Positions 17,023 through 26,813 of a stretch of DNA of 64,000 nucleotides are shown one piece after another. Each line of letters begins with the position of its first letter. The stretch's first letter is position 1. The DNA is from Candidatus Terraquivivens ruidianensis (lineage in GTDB: Archaea > Thermoproteota > Nitrososphaeria_A > Caldarchaeales > Wolframiiraptoraceae), in NCBI GenBank assembly GCA_023267975.1, contig JALNLA010000003.1, positions 1-64,000 of the forward strand, written 5' to 3'. Under the pieces are notes generated by a model, which was given only the letters and a program-made list of their open reading frames with translations, was not told the origin of the DNA and did no database searches. A program made the position numbers and the translations under genes.

Positions 17023-18753
17023 TCAGGTTGTTGACTTTCTAATTTTGCATTCTTTTAAGGTTCTTTCCATTACTTGGGCTAAAAGCTTACCGTAACCATA
17101 AGGGTCAGCTATTGGTTTAAAGTATTGTAATGTAAAGTCAAACGCATACTTCAAATATTTTAATCTTAAATTCTTCTCTTTCTCACTTCTAATACTTATT
17201 ATTTTATCAATTTCTGTTTTTACTAATTTATCTACATTCAGTTGTAAGCGTTGTAGGAATATTTCATACCGATTTAGTAACCCATAGTTTTCTCTACATT
17301 GGATAGCAAATTCTATGGACTTATAGATTAAATTGATGAGTGCTTCTTTATTTAATAATTCTGTTTCATAATTGAATCTCTGATGCCAGCATGGCATAAT
17401 TAGTATTCTTAAGTGATCCTCAATCGTTCTACAGAGTAATTTGTATCCATATTTTTCTGGATAGTCAAACCCCAGGGAACCTGGATCCAAGTATATCATA
17501 TGACCCATTATTGGACCTGCTACTGGAATAAAATGTTCTAGATGTCTGAAGATCCCTTTAGAGATAGCTTCTCTATCAAGTGATGAGAGCTTCTCCCATA
17601 ACCTCCAAGTATCCTCTATTGTTTTAAAATCTTCTTTCGAAAGCCCTATCATGAAGAAGACTGTTATCGGGATATGGTATCTATGGCAGAGCTTGACGGT
17701 TTCTATTAACTGTTCATTGGTATATTCCCGTCCATGTAGCATCCTAACTTCGTAAGACCCCGTATCTGGAGATATGTTAAGAGTTACTGGTAAACGGGTT
17801 CTAAAAATATATTGCATATACTCTTCATCAGCTGGTTGGAACATGTCCATCGTTAGTCGTTCAATATCGAGATCTTCTTTTCCGAGTAGGGTAAATAGCT
17901 TTTCCCAGTAGTTTTTTCCAGCCATACGCGGGTCTTGGAGAAGAGCCACGCATCTTACATCCTGCTCAATAAGTTTTTGTAGATCTTCAATTAGTTTTTC
18001 CGGGCTCCTAAATGCAGGCTTTTCTCTACCAAAATACTTTCTATATGTATATGCAGAACCACCACACGTAACGCAATTGTAAATACACCCTCTACATATA
18101 GACATGCTAAAGTGGGAGGATGTACCTGGAGTATATATTGAAGTTTTTGGATCAAGTAAATCCAATCTCGTAAATTCAAATTCGTCCAAATTTTCAGAGG
18201 GTTTCATGAGGGGTGTAATTGCAATCTTATCATTGTTGCGGAAGGTTAAATTAGGTACGCCGTCATCGATTTTCCTCTTATTCTCATATTTTTTAAGAAA
18301 CTCGTATAAAGGTTTCTCAGCCTCCCCTCTAATAATTAAATCTATGAAAAGAAAATTTCTAATAATCTCTTCGTGGAATATCGTAGCAGTAAGCCCGCCC
18401 ATCACTACTAATGCTTCTGGATGTATAGTCTTACATAACTTAGCAACTTCTATCGCACCTTGACCATGAACATACCAATGCCACTCAATAGCATAAACTT
18501 CTGCATTTATCGATCTAATGTATTGTTCAATATCAAACTTTTCATCATAAAGCATTCTTTCGCCTAGATTGTCTACTCTTACTTTGTAGCCATTTCTATC
18601 TAGATATTCGGCTACACTTAACGTACCTTGAGGTACTTGGATATATTGAGCGGCCGTATGTATGGAAATCTGGGAAGTAGGTCCTGGAAAATGCGGTATC
18701 TTTCTAAAGTCATAGATTGCAGGCGGGTGGACAATTAACACATCAAGATTCAT
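17023..18753 (-). CDS. B12-binding radical SAM protein, copy 3
   Basis: This 576-residue protein has the same architecture as the copy at 5574-7214: an N-terminal cobalamin-binding-like domain (HPPAIYDFRK, LDRNGYKV, HWYVHGQGA, GGLTAT) and a radical SAM domain with C223, C227 and C230 in CIYNCVTC. The C-terminus is about 30 residues longer. It follows the third unknown-family gene (gap 38 bases) and so ends the second module in transcription order: alpha, beta, unknown, radical SAM. No substrate can be inferred. Confidence 0.85.
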   Translation of the reverse strand: MNLDVLIVHPPAIYDFRKIPHFPGPTSQISIHTAAQYIQVPQGTLSVAEYLDRNGYKVRVDNLGERMLYDEKFDIEQYIRSINAEVYAIEWHWYVHGQGAIEVAKLCKTIHPEALVVMGGLTATIFHEEIIRNFLFIDLIIRGEAEKPLYEFLKKYENKRKIDDGVPNLTFRNNDKIAITPLMKPSENLDEFEFTRLDLLDPKTSIYTPGTSSHFSMSICRGCIYNCVTCGGSAYTYRKYFGREKPAFRSPEKLIEDLQKLIEQDVRCVALLQDPRMAGKNYWEKLFTLLGKEDLDIERLTMDMFQPADEEYMQYIFRTRLPVTLNISPDTGSYEVRMLHGREYTNEQLIETVKLCHRYHIPITVFFMIGLSKEDFKTIEDTWRLWEKLSSLDREAISKGIFRHLEHFIPVAGPIMGHMIYLDPGSLGFDYPEKYGYKLLCRTIEDHLRILIMPCWHQRFNYETELLNKEALINLIYKSIEFAIQCRENYGLLNRYEIFLQRLQLNVDKLVKTEIDKIISIRSEKEKNLRLKYLKYAFDFTLQYFKPIADPYGYGKLLAQVMERTLKECKIRKSTT

Positions 18754-18791
18754 ACAATCCGTACCAAGATACTCTTATAAGACTTCTCTAA

Positions 18792-19409
18792 TCAGCTTTT
18801 AAGTTTTTCTATTATCTCGTTCTTAGATTCATATTCTCTAAATTTTTGTAATAATCCTCTGCATCGTTCTTCGTGCAGATTTTCATGTAACTTGAATTTC
18901 TTTTCTTCCATAAGCCACCTGACTACTTCATAGACTTCAAATGCTTTTGATAACTTCTCTTTATCTTCCATCCACTCATCCATCCAATCCCAGAACGTAT
19001 TTTCAACATATGTTATGATTTGTTTTACCAGTTCCACCGTTACAGATCTCGGGAAACTTTTTGTAGATATATTAATATGAAATTCATCTACCTCTTTTAT
19101 CTTCACTTCTGGAAAAGGCTTACCTAGCTCTACGTCTATAGAGAAACGACCTTTTGTAAACCAGTCCGCAGCATAGGGAATTATTCTTGAGGGTTGTCCT
19201 GAAAATTCCAGTTCTACAAAATATTTTCCTGTCATTTCGATATACAGATATTTCCAGCCTTTCAACGTAATCTCATCTAGTATTGATTTGTATTCAAGAA
19301 AATTCTTTAAAACTAGCTCAGGCGTTAATCTCCCATCATATTCAAGCGTTAGCTTTCCGTTAGCGACTGCTTTTTGATTAGTAATTAGAAAAGTTGGATA
19401 CCGTATCAT
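18792..19409 (-). CDS. Conserved protein of the Mo-enzyme module, copy 3 (unknown function)
   Basis: This 205-residue protein carries the signature shared with the copies at 1172-1807 and 9270-9845: KSFPRSVTVEL, ITYVENTFWDW, AFEVYEVVRWLMEEKKFKL. As in module 1 it follows a beta subunit gene (gap 89 bases). Repeated placement directly after alpha and beta supports a role tied to that enzyme. No membrane helix, signal peptide or metal motif is visible. Confidence 0.75.
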   Translation of the reverse strand: MIRYPTFLITNQKAVANGKLTLEYDGRLTPELVLKNFLEYKSILDEITLKGWKYLYIEMTGKYFVELEFSGQPSRIIPYAADWFTKGRFSIDVELGKPFPEVKIKEVDEFHINISTKSFPRSVTVELVKQIITYVENTFWDWMDEWMEDKEKLSKAFEVYEVVRWLMEEKKFKLHENLHEERCRGLLQKFREYESKNEIIEKLKS

Positions 19410-19498
19410 ATCAAACTCAAAGTAGATTTATATAAATTAACATAAATACATTTTTCTTTGAACTGATTCTTTTCAAAAAATAAATAAAGGAAGTTATT

Positions 19499-20344
19499 CT
19501 ATGGTTTCTTGTACAAAGGTATCGATCCTAAATGTACGTCTTTGTTTGTCGCTACAACTCCTATGATTTTTGGATGATATTTTGGATGTTCTATAGTTAC
19601 CCGATACATCTTATTCCATTCCAAGTTCTTAAGCCAGAAGTCTCCGAACTCATCAGTAGTATCAGTTGCGCTTACGATACCAGTTGATATATCAACTGCA
19701 TTGACCGTTGCTCCTTGAATGCATTCATCATTCTCTGGATCATATACATCCCCAGCTACGAAAGGTTTTGGAAGGTTTATGTAATAAACTCTCGGCTTCG
19801 TTCCATATTCTGGATGTAATATTTCTGCTTTTGCTATGAGGTCCTTTAATTCCTCATACTCCCCAAACTTTATAGCATCGGCTGGGCAGTTATCTACGCA
19901 TCTAGGCATCTTTGGCTGCCCTTCTCCAAGACTTACACCATCCAGCATATGAGCACATCCAGTACATTTCTGAGCAATTTTAAGTTCTGTGTTAAAGTAT
20001 ATGACACCGTATGGGCATGCATCTATGCATACTCTGCATCCGTTGCATGTAGCTGGGTCTATTATGACCAAGCCATCAGCTCTCTTGTATATTGCCTTTG
20101 GCGCGCATACAAGCATGCATGGAGCATTATCACAATGCTGGCATAGCAATGGTATGTATGTTATTACTACCTTTGGCCTGCTTCCCCTTTCCATCTCTAC
20201 TATCTTCATCCAGAACTGTCCAGTATCAGGCTGAGGTTTTGCATATGGACTCCAATCGTTCTCTACATGCTCATCTTTACATCCTATCTGGCAATCGTAG
20301 CACCCAACACATCTACTAAGATCTATGACGAATACCTTTGCCAT
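19499..20344 (-). CDS. Ferredoxin-like beta subunit of transhydroxylase-type molybdopterin oxidoreductase, copy 2
   Basis: The protein has 281 residues and is very close in sequence to the beta subunit at 1840-2682. Four cysteine groups are present (CVGCYDCQIGC, CQHCDNAPCMLVC, CNGCRVCIDAC, CTGC plus CVDNC). The C-terminal beta domain keeps TDEFGDFWLKNLEWN. It starts 5 bases after the end of the alpha subunit gene. It should form a heterodimer with that subunit and be exported together with it. Confidence 0.85.
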   Translation of the reverse strand: MAKVFVIDLSRCVGCYDCQIGCKDEHVENDWSPYAKPQPDTGQFWMKIVEMERGSRPKVVITYIPLLCQHCDNAPCMLVCAPKAIYKRADGLVIIDPATCNGCRVCIDACPYGVIYFNTELKIAQKCTGCAHMLDGVSLGEGQPKMPRCVDNCPADAIKFGEYEELKDLIAKAEILHPEYGTKPRVYYINLPKPFVAGDVYDPENDECIQGATVNAVDISTGIVSATDTTDEFGDFWLKNLEWNKMYRVTIEHPKYHPKIIGVVATNKDVHLGSIPLYKKP

Positions 20345-20349
20345 CTAGC

Positions 20350-23139
20350 TCACCCCTTAACCCATGAATCGTAGCATAGACCAACGTCTGGATGGAGCCT
20401 CTTCTTGAAACCGTCTGGATACTTCTTCATGATCTCGAATATATCGACCTTCTCGACCTCTACGAGATAGGCTGAAACGCACATCAATGGATATGTGTAC
20501 GGTACACTTGGTGCTAAGAGGTTAGTTGATCCACCCCTGTCAAGCAATACACCACCTTTCTCATCGTATGCTATAGGATCGATTCTAGAACCATGATCAG
20601 CATATACATGCCCTGGGTTAACTCTTTCGGTAACGTATGCAGCACATAGCACTGCGCCTCTATCGTTATAAACCCTCACAATATCCCCATGCTTTATACC
20701 TCTCTTAGCAGCATCTATAGGGTTAATCCATAGAGGCTCATATAGGTAACCATCAGGGCCACGGATCTTGCATGTAGGAATCTCTCTAAGCCAAGTAACG
20801 TCATCACATTGAACATGATGCCTCCACCTTACGTGATTGCTTTGTAGTATTAGTGGATACTTCTTTGCCCTTGGATGGAACAATCTCTCTTCATAGGCCT
20901 TACCATACGGTATCCAGTGGGGTATTGGTGGCCTCTCTTCTTTGAACTTAACGCCGTAATTCTCAAGATCAGCCCATTTCTCAAGACGAACAGATTTGAA
21001 CTCAATCTTGCCAGTCGGTGTGGGATGTACTCCTCCCATACCCTTACCCTCTGGTAACTCATAATACTTGGTCATGAAAGGCTTAAGACCTCGTTCACGT
21101 TTTACTTTCTCCCATTCTTCCGGTGTTGGAAACGGCATGACGAAATATTTTTTCGTCCTAACTTCATCCCAACTCATAAACTCTCTCAACGTCGTCCCCT
21201 CCCAGAAAGACCTGAACCATTCTTCAAAGGTCTTACCTCCGGTAAATTTATCTAATATGCCAAATCTTTCTGCAAGCATACAGTATATCTCGTAGTTGCT
21301 CTTAGATTCGCCTATTGGTTCAATTGCTTTCTCACCATAAAACACTATAAAGTTTTCGAACCCTGTATCCGTAACTTCTAGAGGCGTTACACAAGGAAGT
21401 ACTATGTCACAGAATAACAGATCATTCTCTAGCACATGTCCTAATCCAACATAAAATTCTACCTTCGGGCTTTTCCATGCCTCTATGAATTTATTGCCCG
21501 GGTTCCAGCATGCTGACAAACAGGTATTTTCATTCCATACCATGTGTATCTCAGGATATCCAGGCATTGGGAATTGATATTTCACAGCCTGATCATCTAT
21601 TTCTGCACCAAATGCCGTTGTACCGTACCAGCTGATAGGTGGATTAAGAATTGCTGCCCAAGTCAATGTTTTAGGTACGTGTTGGGGCTCCACTAGCCCG
21701 ACAGGAATAGAACTAGGGTGTCCAAGAATAAATAGCGCTCTTTCAGGAAGTTGGGGCAGCGTGGAGCCCCAACCAATCATACCAACATGATTAAGCTCCT
21801 GTACCCCTGGCCTTCCTATTCCCTGCATTGCTAGTAGGCATGCTTCCAACCTAGCTGGCTCAGATGCATACGGTCCCCTGATCTTCGGACCTCCGAAGTT
21901 GTTCATATATGTCGTTCTCTTAGATGCCCACAATCTTGCCAATGCCTTTATTATTCTTGATGGAATTCCCGTTATTGGTTCTGCCCATTTAGGAGTCTTC
22001 GGCACACCATCTTCTTCTCCTAGAACATACTTCTTGAAATCTTCAAACCCTACCGTATGTGTTTCTATGAATTTCTTATCATATGTCCCCTCAGTTATCC
22101 AAACGTACGCTATTGCTAGGTATAGAGCAGCATCGGTATTCGGTATTATTGGAATCCACTTTCCACCCTTGACCCAGAAGTAGTGAGCAGCACCAGCATA
22201 GTTAAGTTCAGGGGTAATCCAGATAATTCTTTTACTAATCTCCCTAAACCAAAACATCATTATAGTTGCGAAATGTCCTTGGAAACCACATGTTGTTGTC
22301 TCAGTGTCAGCATTAGTAATTATTAACTCAGCGTTATTTAAAACATCCTCTAGAACCAAGTCTTGGTCAGGTAATCCAGAGGGCCCAGGAAACCCCCATA
22401 CAAGTCTTGTCCCATAATACCAACCTTCCCAACTATCAGGATTTCTTATCGCATGTGTGCAACCACCTAGCAGTGGGAACAGGCTATGCGCATATCCATG
22501 AATAACATGTAAGTTACCGTTTTGGCCGTGCCCATCTGAGAATACTAGGCATGAGTATAGCCCATATGTATCCTTTATCCTCTTTATCTCGCTTTCAATT
22601 ATATCCAACGCTTCTTTCCATGATATTCTTACGAATCCGCTCACTCCCCTGTTTTGTGTATTCCTCTTGTCCGGTGATGCTCTATGGTCGAAGTCAACCC
22701 TCTTCAAAGGATACCTAACACGGTTAGGGTTGTATACACGTCTCTTATGTGATAATGCAAGATAAGAAGGTACACTTTTTAACGGATGTGTAAGAGTAAT
22801 GTCTCCTACCTTAAGTGTCACCTTTTTTATCTCTTCAGGTTTATATTTCCAATCCCAATGTAGCGGTCTTATTCTTATTATTCTCCCATTTTTCACATCA
22901 ATCGCACATGGTTCAAGATCATAATCTCCGAATCCACCTAATTGAAGGCTCTTTATTGTTGTTTTTATTTGTTCTGCCTCCGCTTTTAGCATCTCTGCTT
23001 CTTCCTTAGATACTTCTCTTAACAAAGATTCACTTAATGGTATTTGGATAGATGCAGCGAATGTTGCAGACAGAATCCCTGAAGTCTTTAAGAAATCTCT
23101 TCTAGAAATCATTAAAGTATTTTTCATTTCATACGACAT
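20350..23139 (-). CDS. Tat-exported molybdopterin oxidoreductase alpha subunit, pyrogallol transhydroxylase-like, copy 2
   Basis: About 929 residues from the ATG at 23139 (a GTG at 23154 is an alternative). The Tat signal is ISRRDFLKTSGILSATFA. As in the copy at 2688-5423, the N-terminal region has no cluster cysteines. H204, D235, S236 and W237 (in DGHG and NPDSWEG) keep the transhydroxylase-like active-site set. The two alpha subunits share long stretches, such as YLAIAYVWITEGTYDK and GEEDGVPKTPKWAE, but differ strongly in the substrate-side regions after residue 200, so they probably act on different substrates. A TATA box lies about 27 bases before the ATG. Confidence 0.85.
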   Translation of the reverse strand: MSYEMKNTLMISRRDFLKTSGILSATFAASIQIPLSESLLREVSKEEAEMLKAEAEQIKTTIKSLQLGGFGDYDLEPCAIDVKNGRIIRIRPLHWDWKYKPEEIKKVTLKVGDITLTHPLKSVPSYLALSHKRRVYNPNRVRYPLKRVDFDHRASPDKRNTQNRGVSGFVRISWKEALDIIESEIKRIKDTYGLYSCLVFSDGHGQNGNLHVIHGYAHSLFPLLGGCTHAIRNPDSWEGWYYGTRLVWGFPGPSGLPDQDLVLEDVLNNAELIITNADTETTTCGFQGHFATIMMFWFREISKRIIWITPELNYAGAAHYFWVKGGKWIPIIPNTDAALYLAIAYVWITEGTYDKKFIETHTVGFEDFKKYVLGEEDGVPKTPKWAEPITGIPSRIIKALARLWASKRTTYMNNFGGPKIRGPYASEPARLEACLLAMQGIGRPGVQELNHVGMIGWGSTLPQLPERALFILGHPSSIPVGLVEPQHVPKTLTWAAILNPPISWYGTTAFGAEIDDQAVKYQFPMPGYPEIHMVWNENTCLSACWNPGNKFIEAWKSPKVEFYVGLGHVLENDLLFCDIVLPCVTPLEVTDTGFENFIVFYGEKAIEPIGESKSNYEIYCMLAERFGILDKFTGGKTFEEWFRSFWEGTTLREFMSWDEVRTKKYFVMPFPTPEEWEKVKRERGLKPFMTKYYELPEGKGMGGVHPTPTGKIEFKSVRLEKWADLENYGVKFKEERPPIPHWIPYGKAYEERLFHPRAKKYPLILQSNHVRWRHHVQCDDVTWLREIPTCKIRGPDGYLYEPLWINPIDAAKRGIKHGDIVRVYNDRGAVLCAAYVTERVNPGHVYADHGSRIDPIAYDEKGGVLLDRGGSTNLLAPSVPYTYPLMCVSAYLVEVEKVDIFEIMKKYPDGFKKRLHPDVGLCYDSWVKG

Positions 23140-23159
23140 GATTGGTAAATACACTATAA

Positions 23160-23206
23160 TAACTATATAAAATTTACGTTATACGTTAACATAAATATAT
23201 ATATTA
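23160..23206. promoter_or_regulatory. Divergent promoter pair between the second alpha gene and the Ig-like gene
   Basis: Minus-strand aaattttatatag (around 23164-23174) lies about 27 bases before the alpha ATG at 23139. Plus-strand ataaatatatatat (23191-23204) lies about 30 bases before the Ig-like ATG at 23230. Both spacings fit leaderless archaeal transcripts. Confidence 0.55.
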
Positions 23207-23229
23207 CGATGTAGCTTAAAATAATTTTG

Positions 23230-24935
23230 ATGAAGCTTCGTAAAAGAACACTATTTACTATTATTATTATAATGATAATTATCGTTGTTATAGCAATCAG
23301 TGCAGCATTTATAACTGGACTGATAACCATTCCTAGAAGTACGAAGCTAACAGTTAACCCACCTACATTCGTTATAGAATCGGGCGGTACTATAATTCTA
23401 TCAGCAAAGTTGGAGTCTGAAACTTTCATCTTATCTGGGAAAACTATTGTATGGTCAGCTTCAGAGGGTATATTAGATAAGAATGTAGGGGATGTCATTA
23501 CATATACGGCACCTCTCGTTACAGAGAATAAAACCGTGAGAATAACCATTTCATTTTCCGGAGATAGAGAATATTACGGAAGCTCAACTACGATTATGGG
23601 TGTTGTAACCCCTAAAAAGGGGATTTTAACGACATTGTCAATCTCGCCTCCAACGTTTGAGTTATCTGCAGGCAGTAAAATTGTTCTAACGACAACATTA
23701 TATCCTGCTGAAACGTATTCAAACATTATCTCTTGGAGTCTTGAGGGTCTAGGAAGTATAACACCGACAGTAGGTGCCACCGTTACATATGAGGCTCCCT
23801 CTGAAGTTAAAGAGAAGACTACTGTGAGGATTACAGCAACGTTCCCGGGAACGAATGAATATTCATCCAGCATTGCTGTATCCATAGGTGAACTTACACC
23901 AACGGCTAAGATACTGGCAACGTTAGCCGTGTCGCCTGAAAGTTTTAAAGTAAATGCAGGTGAGAAAATAACTTTGACTGCAACACTAAAGGATGTTGAG
24001 GGTAACGTGTTGAGTGGTAAGACTATAACGTGGAATCTCGAAGGACTTGGAAAACTTTCGTCCACAACCGGTACATCCATAGATTACATAGCTCCAGAAG
24101 AAGTGTCTAAAGAAGTTATTGTAAAAATAAAGGCCTCGTTCGCAGGCGATGAGAAGTATACAATGAGTAGCGCATTAGTAATTGGAAGAGCTGTACCTAC
24201 TGCTGTGGTTATGGAAGAAGAGTATGTCATGAACCTTGATAGAGCTTTGCTAAAGAATTTGAAGATAGAGGGACCGTTAACGTTTGCTGGAAGAAGTGTT
24301 ATGAAGATTGTTGCTGATGGGATTGAGGCCTCAGATTTTAGTGTAACCCATGTAGGCATATCTGCAGAAAGCGCAAGCATAATGAGTGTGGAGATATATG
24401 CTACAAACTTGAAAGCATACTCGCCTGAGTTAGGGAAGACTATAGAGATAACTGGGGAAGATAAAGTATCATTAGGTCCCTATGATGTGACAACTTTTGA
24501 GGGGGCAACAATACGCTTTGTACACCTCTCCGCTAAAACAGGACATTTAGTTAATGTAAAGGTTGTTGGTGAGCACGTTGGAGGGGTTGAGCCATACATT
24601 CCAATACTGATACATACTCCAAAAGTAGAATTATCAGAAGGTTATGCATTAATTGGGCCGCAATCTTATGAGGAACTGAAGGGAGCAGTCCATTCGTTTA
24701 CAGTGGGGAAGGGAATAATTACGGACTTAGCTTTAATACTTCCAATAGAGTACTCTTTGGATAGAGAAAATAATAATGTCGAGTTTGTACCTAAATGGAC
24801 AGCAACAGCGTCAAAAGCAACTCTTACGGAGCTAATGTAGGTTACGGTGGGACAGTAACAGATGCATCAATACATATAGTCTATGCTGAAATACGTGACA
24901 TGCTTGCCGAGGATTTTGTTTTAAAAATAACATAA
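23230..24935 (+). pseudogene. Membrane-anchored Ig-like repeat protein, C-terminus broken
   Basis: This paralog of the protein at 7216-9060 keeps the N-terminal transmembrane anchor (IIIIMIIIVVIAISAAF), three Ig-like repeats and most of the shared C-terminal domain (GGVEPYIPILI, PIEYSLDR). The frame stops at 24838-24840 after KATLTELM. The next frame (24840-24935) reads GYGGTVTDASIHIVYAEI and ends like the paralog. Between KATLT and ELM about 40 residues present in the paralog are absent, so there was an internal deletion and then a frameshift. The truncated 536-residue product could still be made and anchored. It is transcribed away from the second alpha-beta module. Confidence 0.75.
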
Positions 24936-25693
24936 AGGATTAGACAACCGCTTCCTTTATTTATTTTGTGATTTGTATTAATATCTGATCGTTAGTAACT
25001 ACGCATTTTCCTAATCCGAAATATGAGATTGTAGTAGATAACATACATAGCCATGCTCTCCCTAAGTAGCTTACTAAAGTTCAGGAACAATCTTCCTGAG
25101 TGAGAAGACTTTCCATCCATTTTATCCCGAACCTATGGCAAAATAACAAAGAATAAGAAAGAGAGCCCTTGAATTATATGACGAATCCGTTGAATGCTCA
25201 TTTTATGTAACAGTTTTTACTCCATGACATCTCATGGAACCTCCGAAGTAATCGCTCTGTATGGGTAGAGTAATTTATATTACCTGCATCCAATACATTC
25301 ATTTAACTCTCAGTATAGAAAACAATCATCATTTATGTAGATGACCAAGAGCATTATGTTAAAACACGTTCGCGTAATCTATTGACAACTTTCCATGCGA
25401 TCTGGTCTAACCTGAGCCACGTTCCCAACATGTTCTTAGGAATGTTATCCGTTAAGTTGCTATAAAAGATGCTATAGTTATTACGGATACGATGCTCAGC
25501 ATCCTCTTCCTGCTAATGTCATTCGTTGTACTCAACCCCTATGCCGCTTTTATTTTATTCAAAGTCGTTATCAAAGAATTAAAAACCTTAATTCAATGAT
25601 AAACAATTTGAATCTAACCCCAAGTGCTTTTGGTTTTCTTCAGGGAAGTCATCTTAAAGGTTAAAGGCTACATTATACTTTTAATAGCTGGGT
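24936..25693. other. 760-base gap without a recognisable gene
   Basis: I find no RNA, repeat or intact gene. Two fragments look coding-like: ALELYDESVECSFYVTVF near 25170-25230 and a hydrophobic 35-codon frame from ATG 25492 to the stop at 25597-25599 (LFLLMSFVVLNPYAAFILF). Both are isolated and may be remains of decayed genes. The gap separates the accessory region from the core region. Confidence 0.4.
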
Positions 25694-26809
25694 ATGGCAA
25701 AATGCCTACTTTGTGGTAAAATCTCTAGCACAATATCTAGCAGCATCGGTTTCTGTATCGAGTGTATAAGGGCTAAGCCAGATGACGTTATCCCAATCAT
25801 AATGCAGAAACATGCTGATGCGAGAATGACGTACAACTTACCTCCCAAGCCACCCAGGGGCATGGGATTAAGGTGCACGATATGCGCCAACGAGTGTGTG
25901 TTGGGTGATGGCGAGCTTGGTTTCTGCGGCCTCAGGCATAACGTCAAAGGAAGACTCGTGTCACTCTCTACACCTGAAAGAGCGCCGCTCCACTACTATC
26001 TCGACCCGCACGTAACAAACTGTTGCGCCGCTTGGTTCTGTCCTGCCGGCACAGGTTCTGGGTATCCAAAGTATGCGTGTAGGAATGGTCCTGAATACGA
26101 ATACTATAACTTAGCGATATTCTTCTACGGATGTAACTTTGATTGTCTATTTTGTCAGAATTGGAACCATAAGGAGATAAGCACTTCGTCACAAGTCACT
26201 GCAGAAGAACTGCTCAGTGTCACCCTGAAGAATGACAGGATAACGTGCTGGTGCTTCTTTGGAGGTTCTCCAGAACCCCATTTACCATTCGCCATAAATG
26301 CTTCGCGGAAAGTTCTTGAATCCATAAAAGACAGAAGGGTCATGAGGATATGCTTCGAGTGGAACGGCTGCGGCAATGAGTACCTGGTTAAAAGGTGCGG
26401 TGAGTTGGCATTCATTAGCGGCGGAAACATAAAGTTTGACCTGAAGACCTTTGACCCTACGCTTAGCTTGGTACTGAGCGGCGTTAAAAATGACAGTGCG
26501 TATGAAAATTTCAGTATGCTGTTCAACGAGTTTTACATAGAAAGGAAGGAAGTGCCCATCCTTACGGCCACCACGCTCCTAGTTCCAGGCTACGTTGACG
26601 AAAAGGAGGTGGAGGGTATCGCTAAGTTCATATCAGAACACGATGAAAACATACCCTACAGTCTGTTAATATTTCATCCGGATTACATGATGCGCGACCT
26701 AACCATAACTCCTGCATCTCAGGTAAAGAAGTGCGTCGCTGTAGCAAAGAGGTATCTAAAAAATGTCAACATAGGAAACTTGCATCTCCTCAGCATCGCA
26801 CCACCTTAG
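25694..26809 (+). CDS. Radical SAM protein, AmrS/PflA-activase-like
   Basis: This 371-residue protein has the radical SAM cluster motif CNFDCLFC followed by QNW, typical of the AmmeMemoRadiSam/pyruvate-formate-lyase-activase-like group (COG1180/COG1313). Additional N-terminal cysteine groups (CLLCGK, CIECIR, CTICANEC with a later GFCGLR) suggest further metal sites. Its true substrate is not known. A MEMO gene occurs at 43132-43992, which is the partner type for AmrS proteins. It is convergent with the next radical SAM gene, with only 4 bases between the stops. Confidence 0.8.
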   Translation: MAKCLLCGKISSTISSSIGFCIECIRAKPDDVIPIIMQKHADARMTYNLPPKPPRGMGLRCTICANECVLGDGELGFCGLRHNVKGRLVSLSTPERAPLHYYLDPHVTNCCAAWFCPAGTGSGYPKYACRNGPEYEYYNLAIFFYGCNFDCLFCQNWNHKEISTSSQVTAEELLSVTLKNDRITCWCFFGGSPEPHLPFAINASRKVLESIKDRRVMRICFEWNGCGNEYLVKRCGELAFISGGNIKFDLKTFDPTLSLVLSGVKNDSAYENFSMLFNEFYIERKEVPILTATTLLVPGYVDEKEVEGIAKFISEHDENIPYSLLIFHPDYMMRDLTITPASQVKKCVAVAKRYLKNVNIGNLHLLSIAPP

Positions 26810-26813
26810 CAGT

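Noticed and set aside
1-25000. A transposon or integrated element behind the repeated modules.
   Set aside because: I see no transposase, integrase, terminal inverted repeats or target duplications; the copies are diverged and the region also holds core genes (L14e, cbf5, tRNA).
25492-25599. A small membrane protein gene.
   Set aside because: It is only 35 codons, isolated and without a recognised family, so I left it as a note on the gap.
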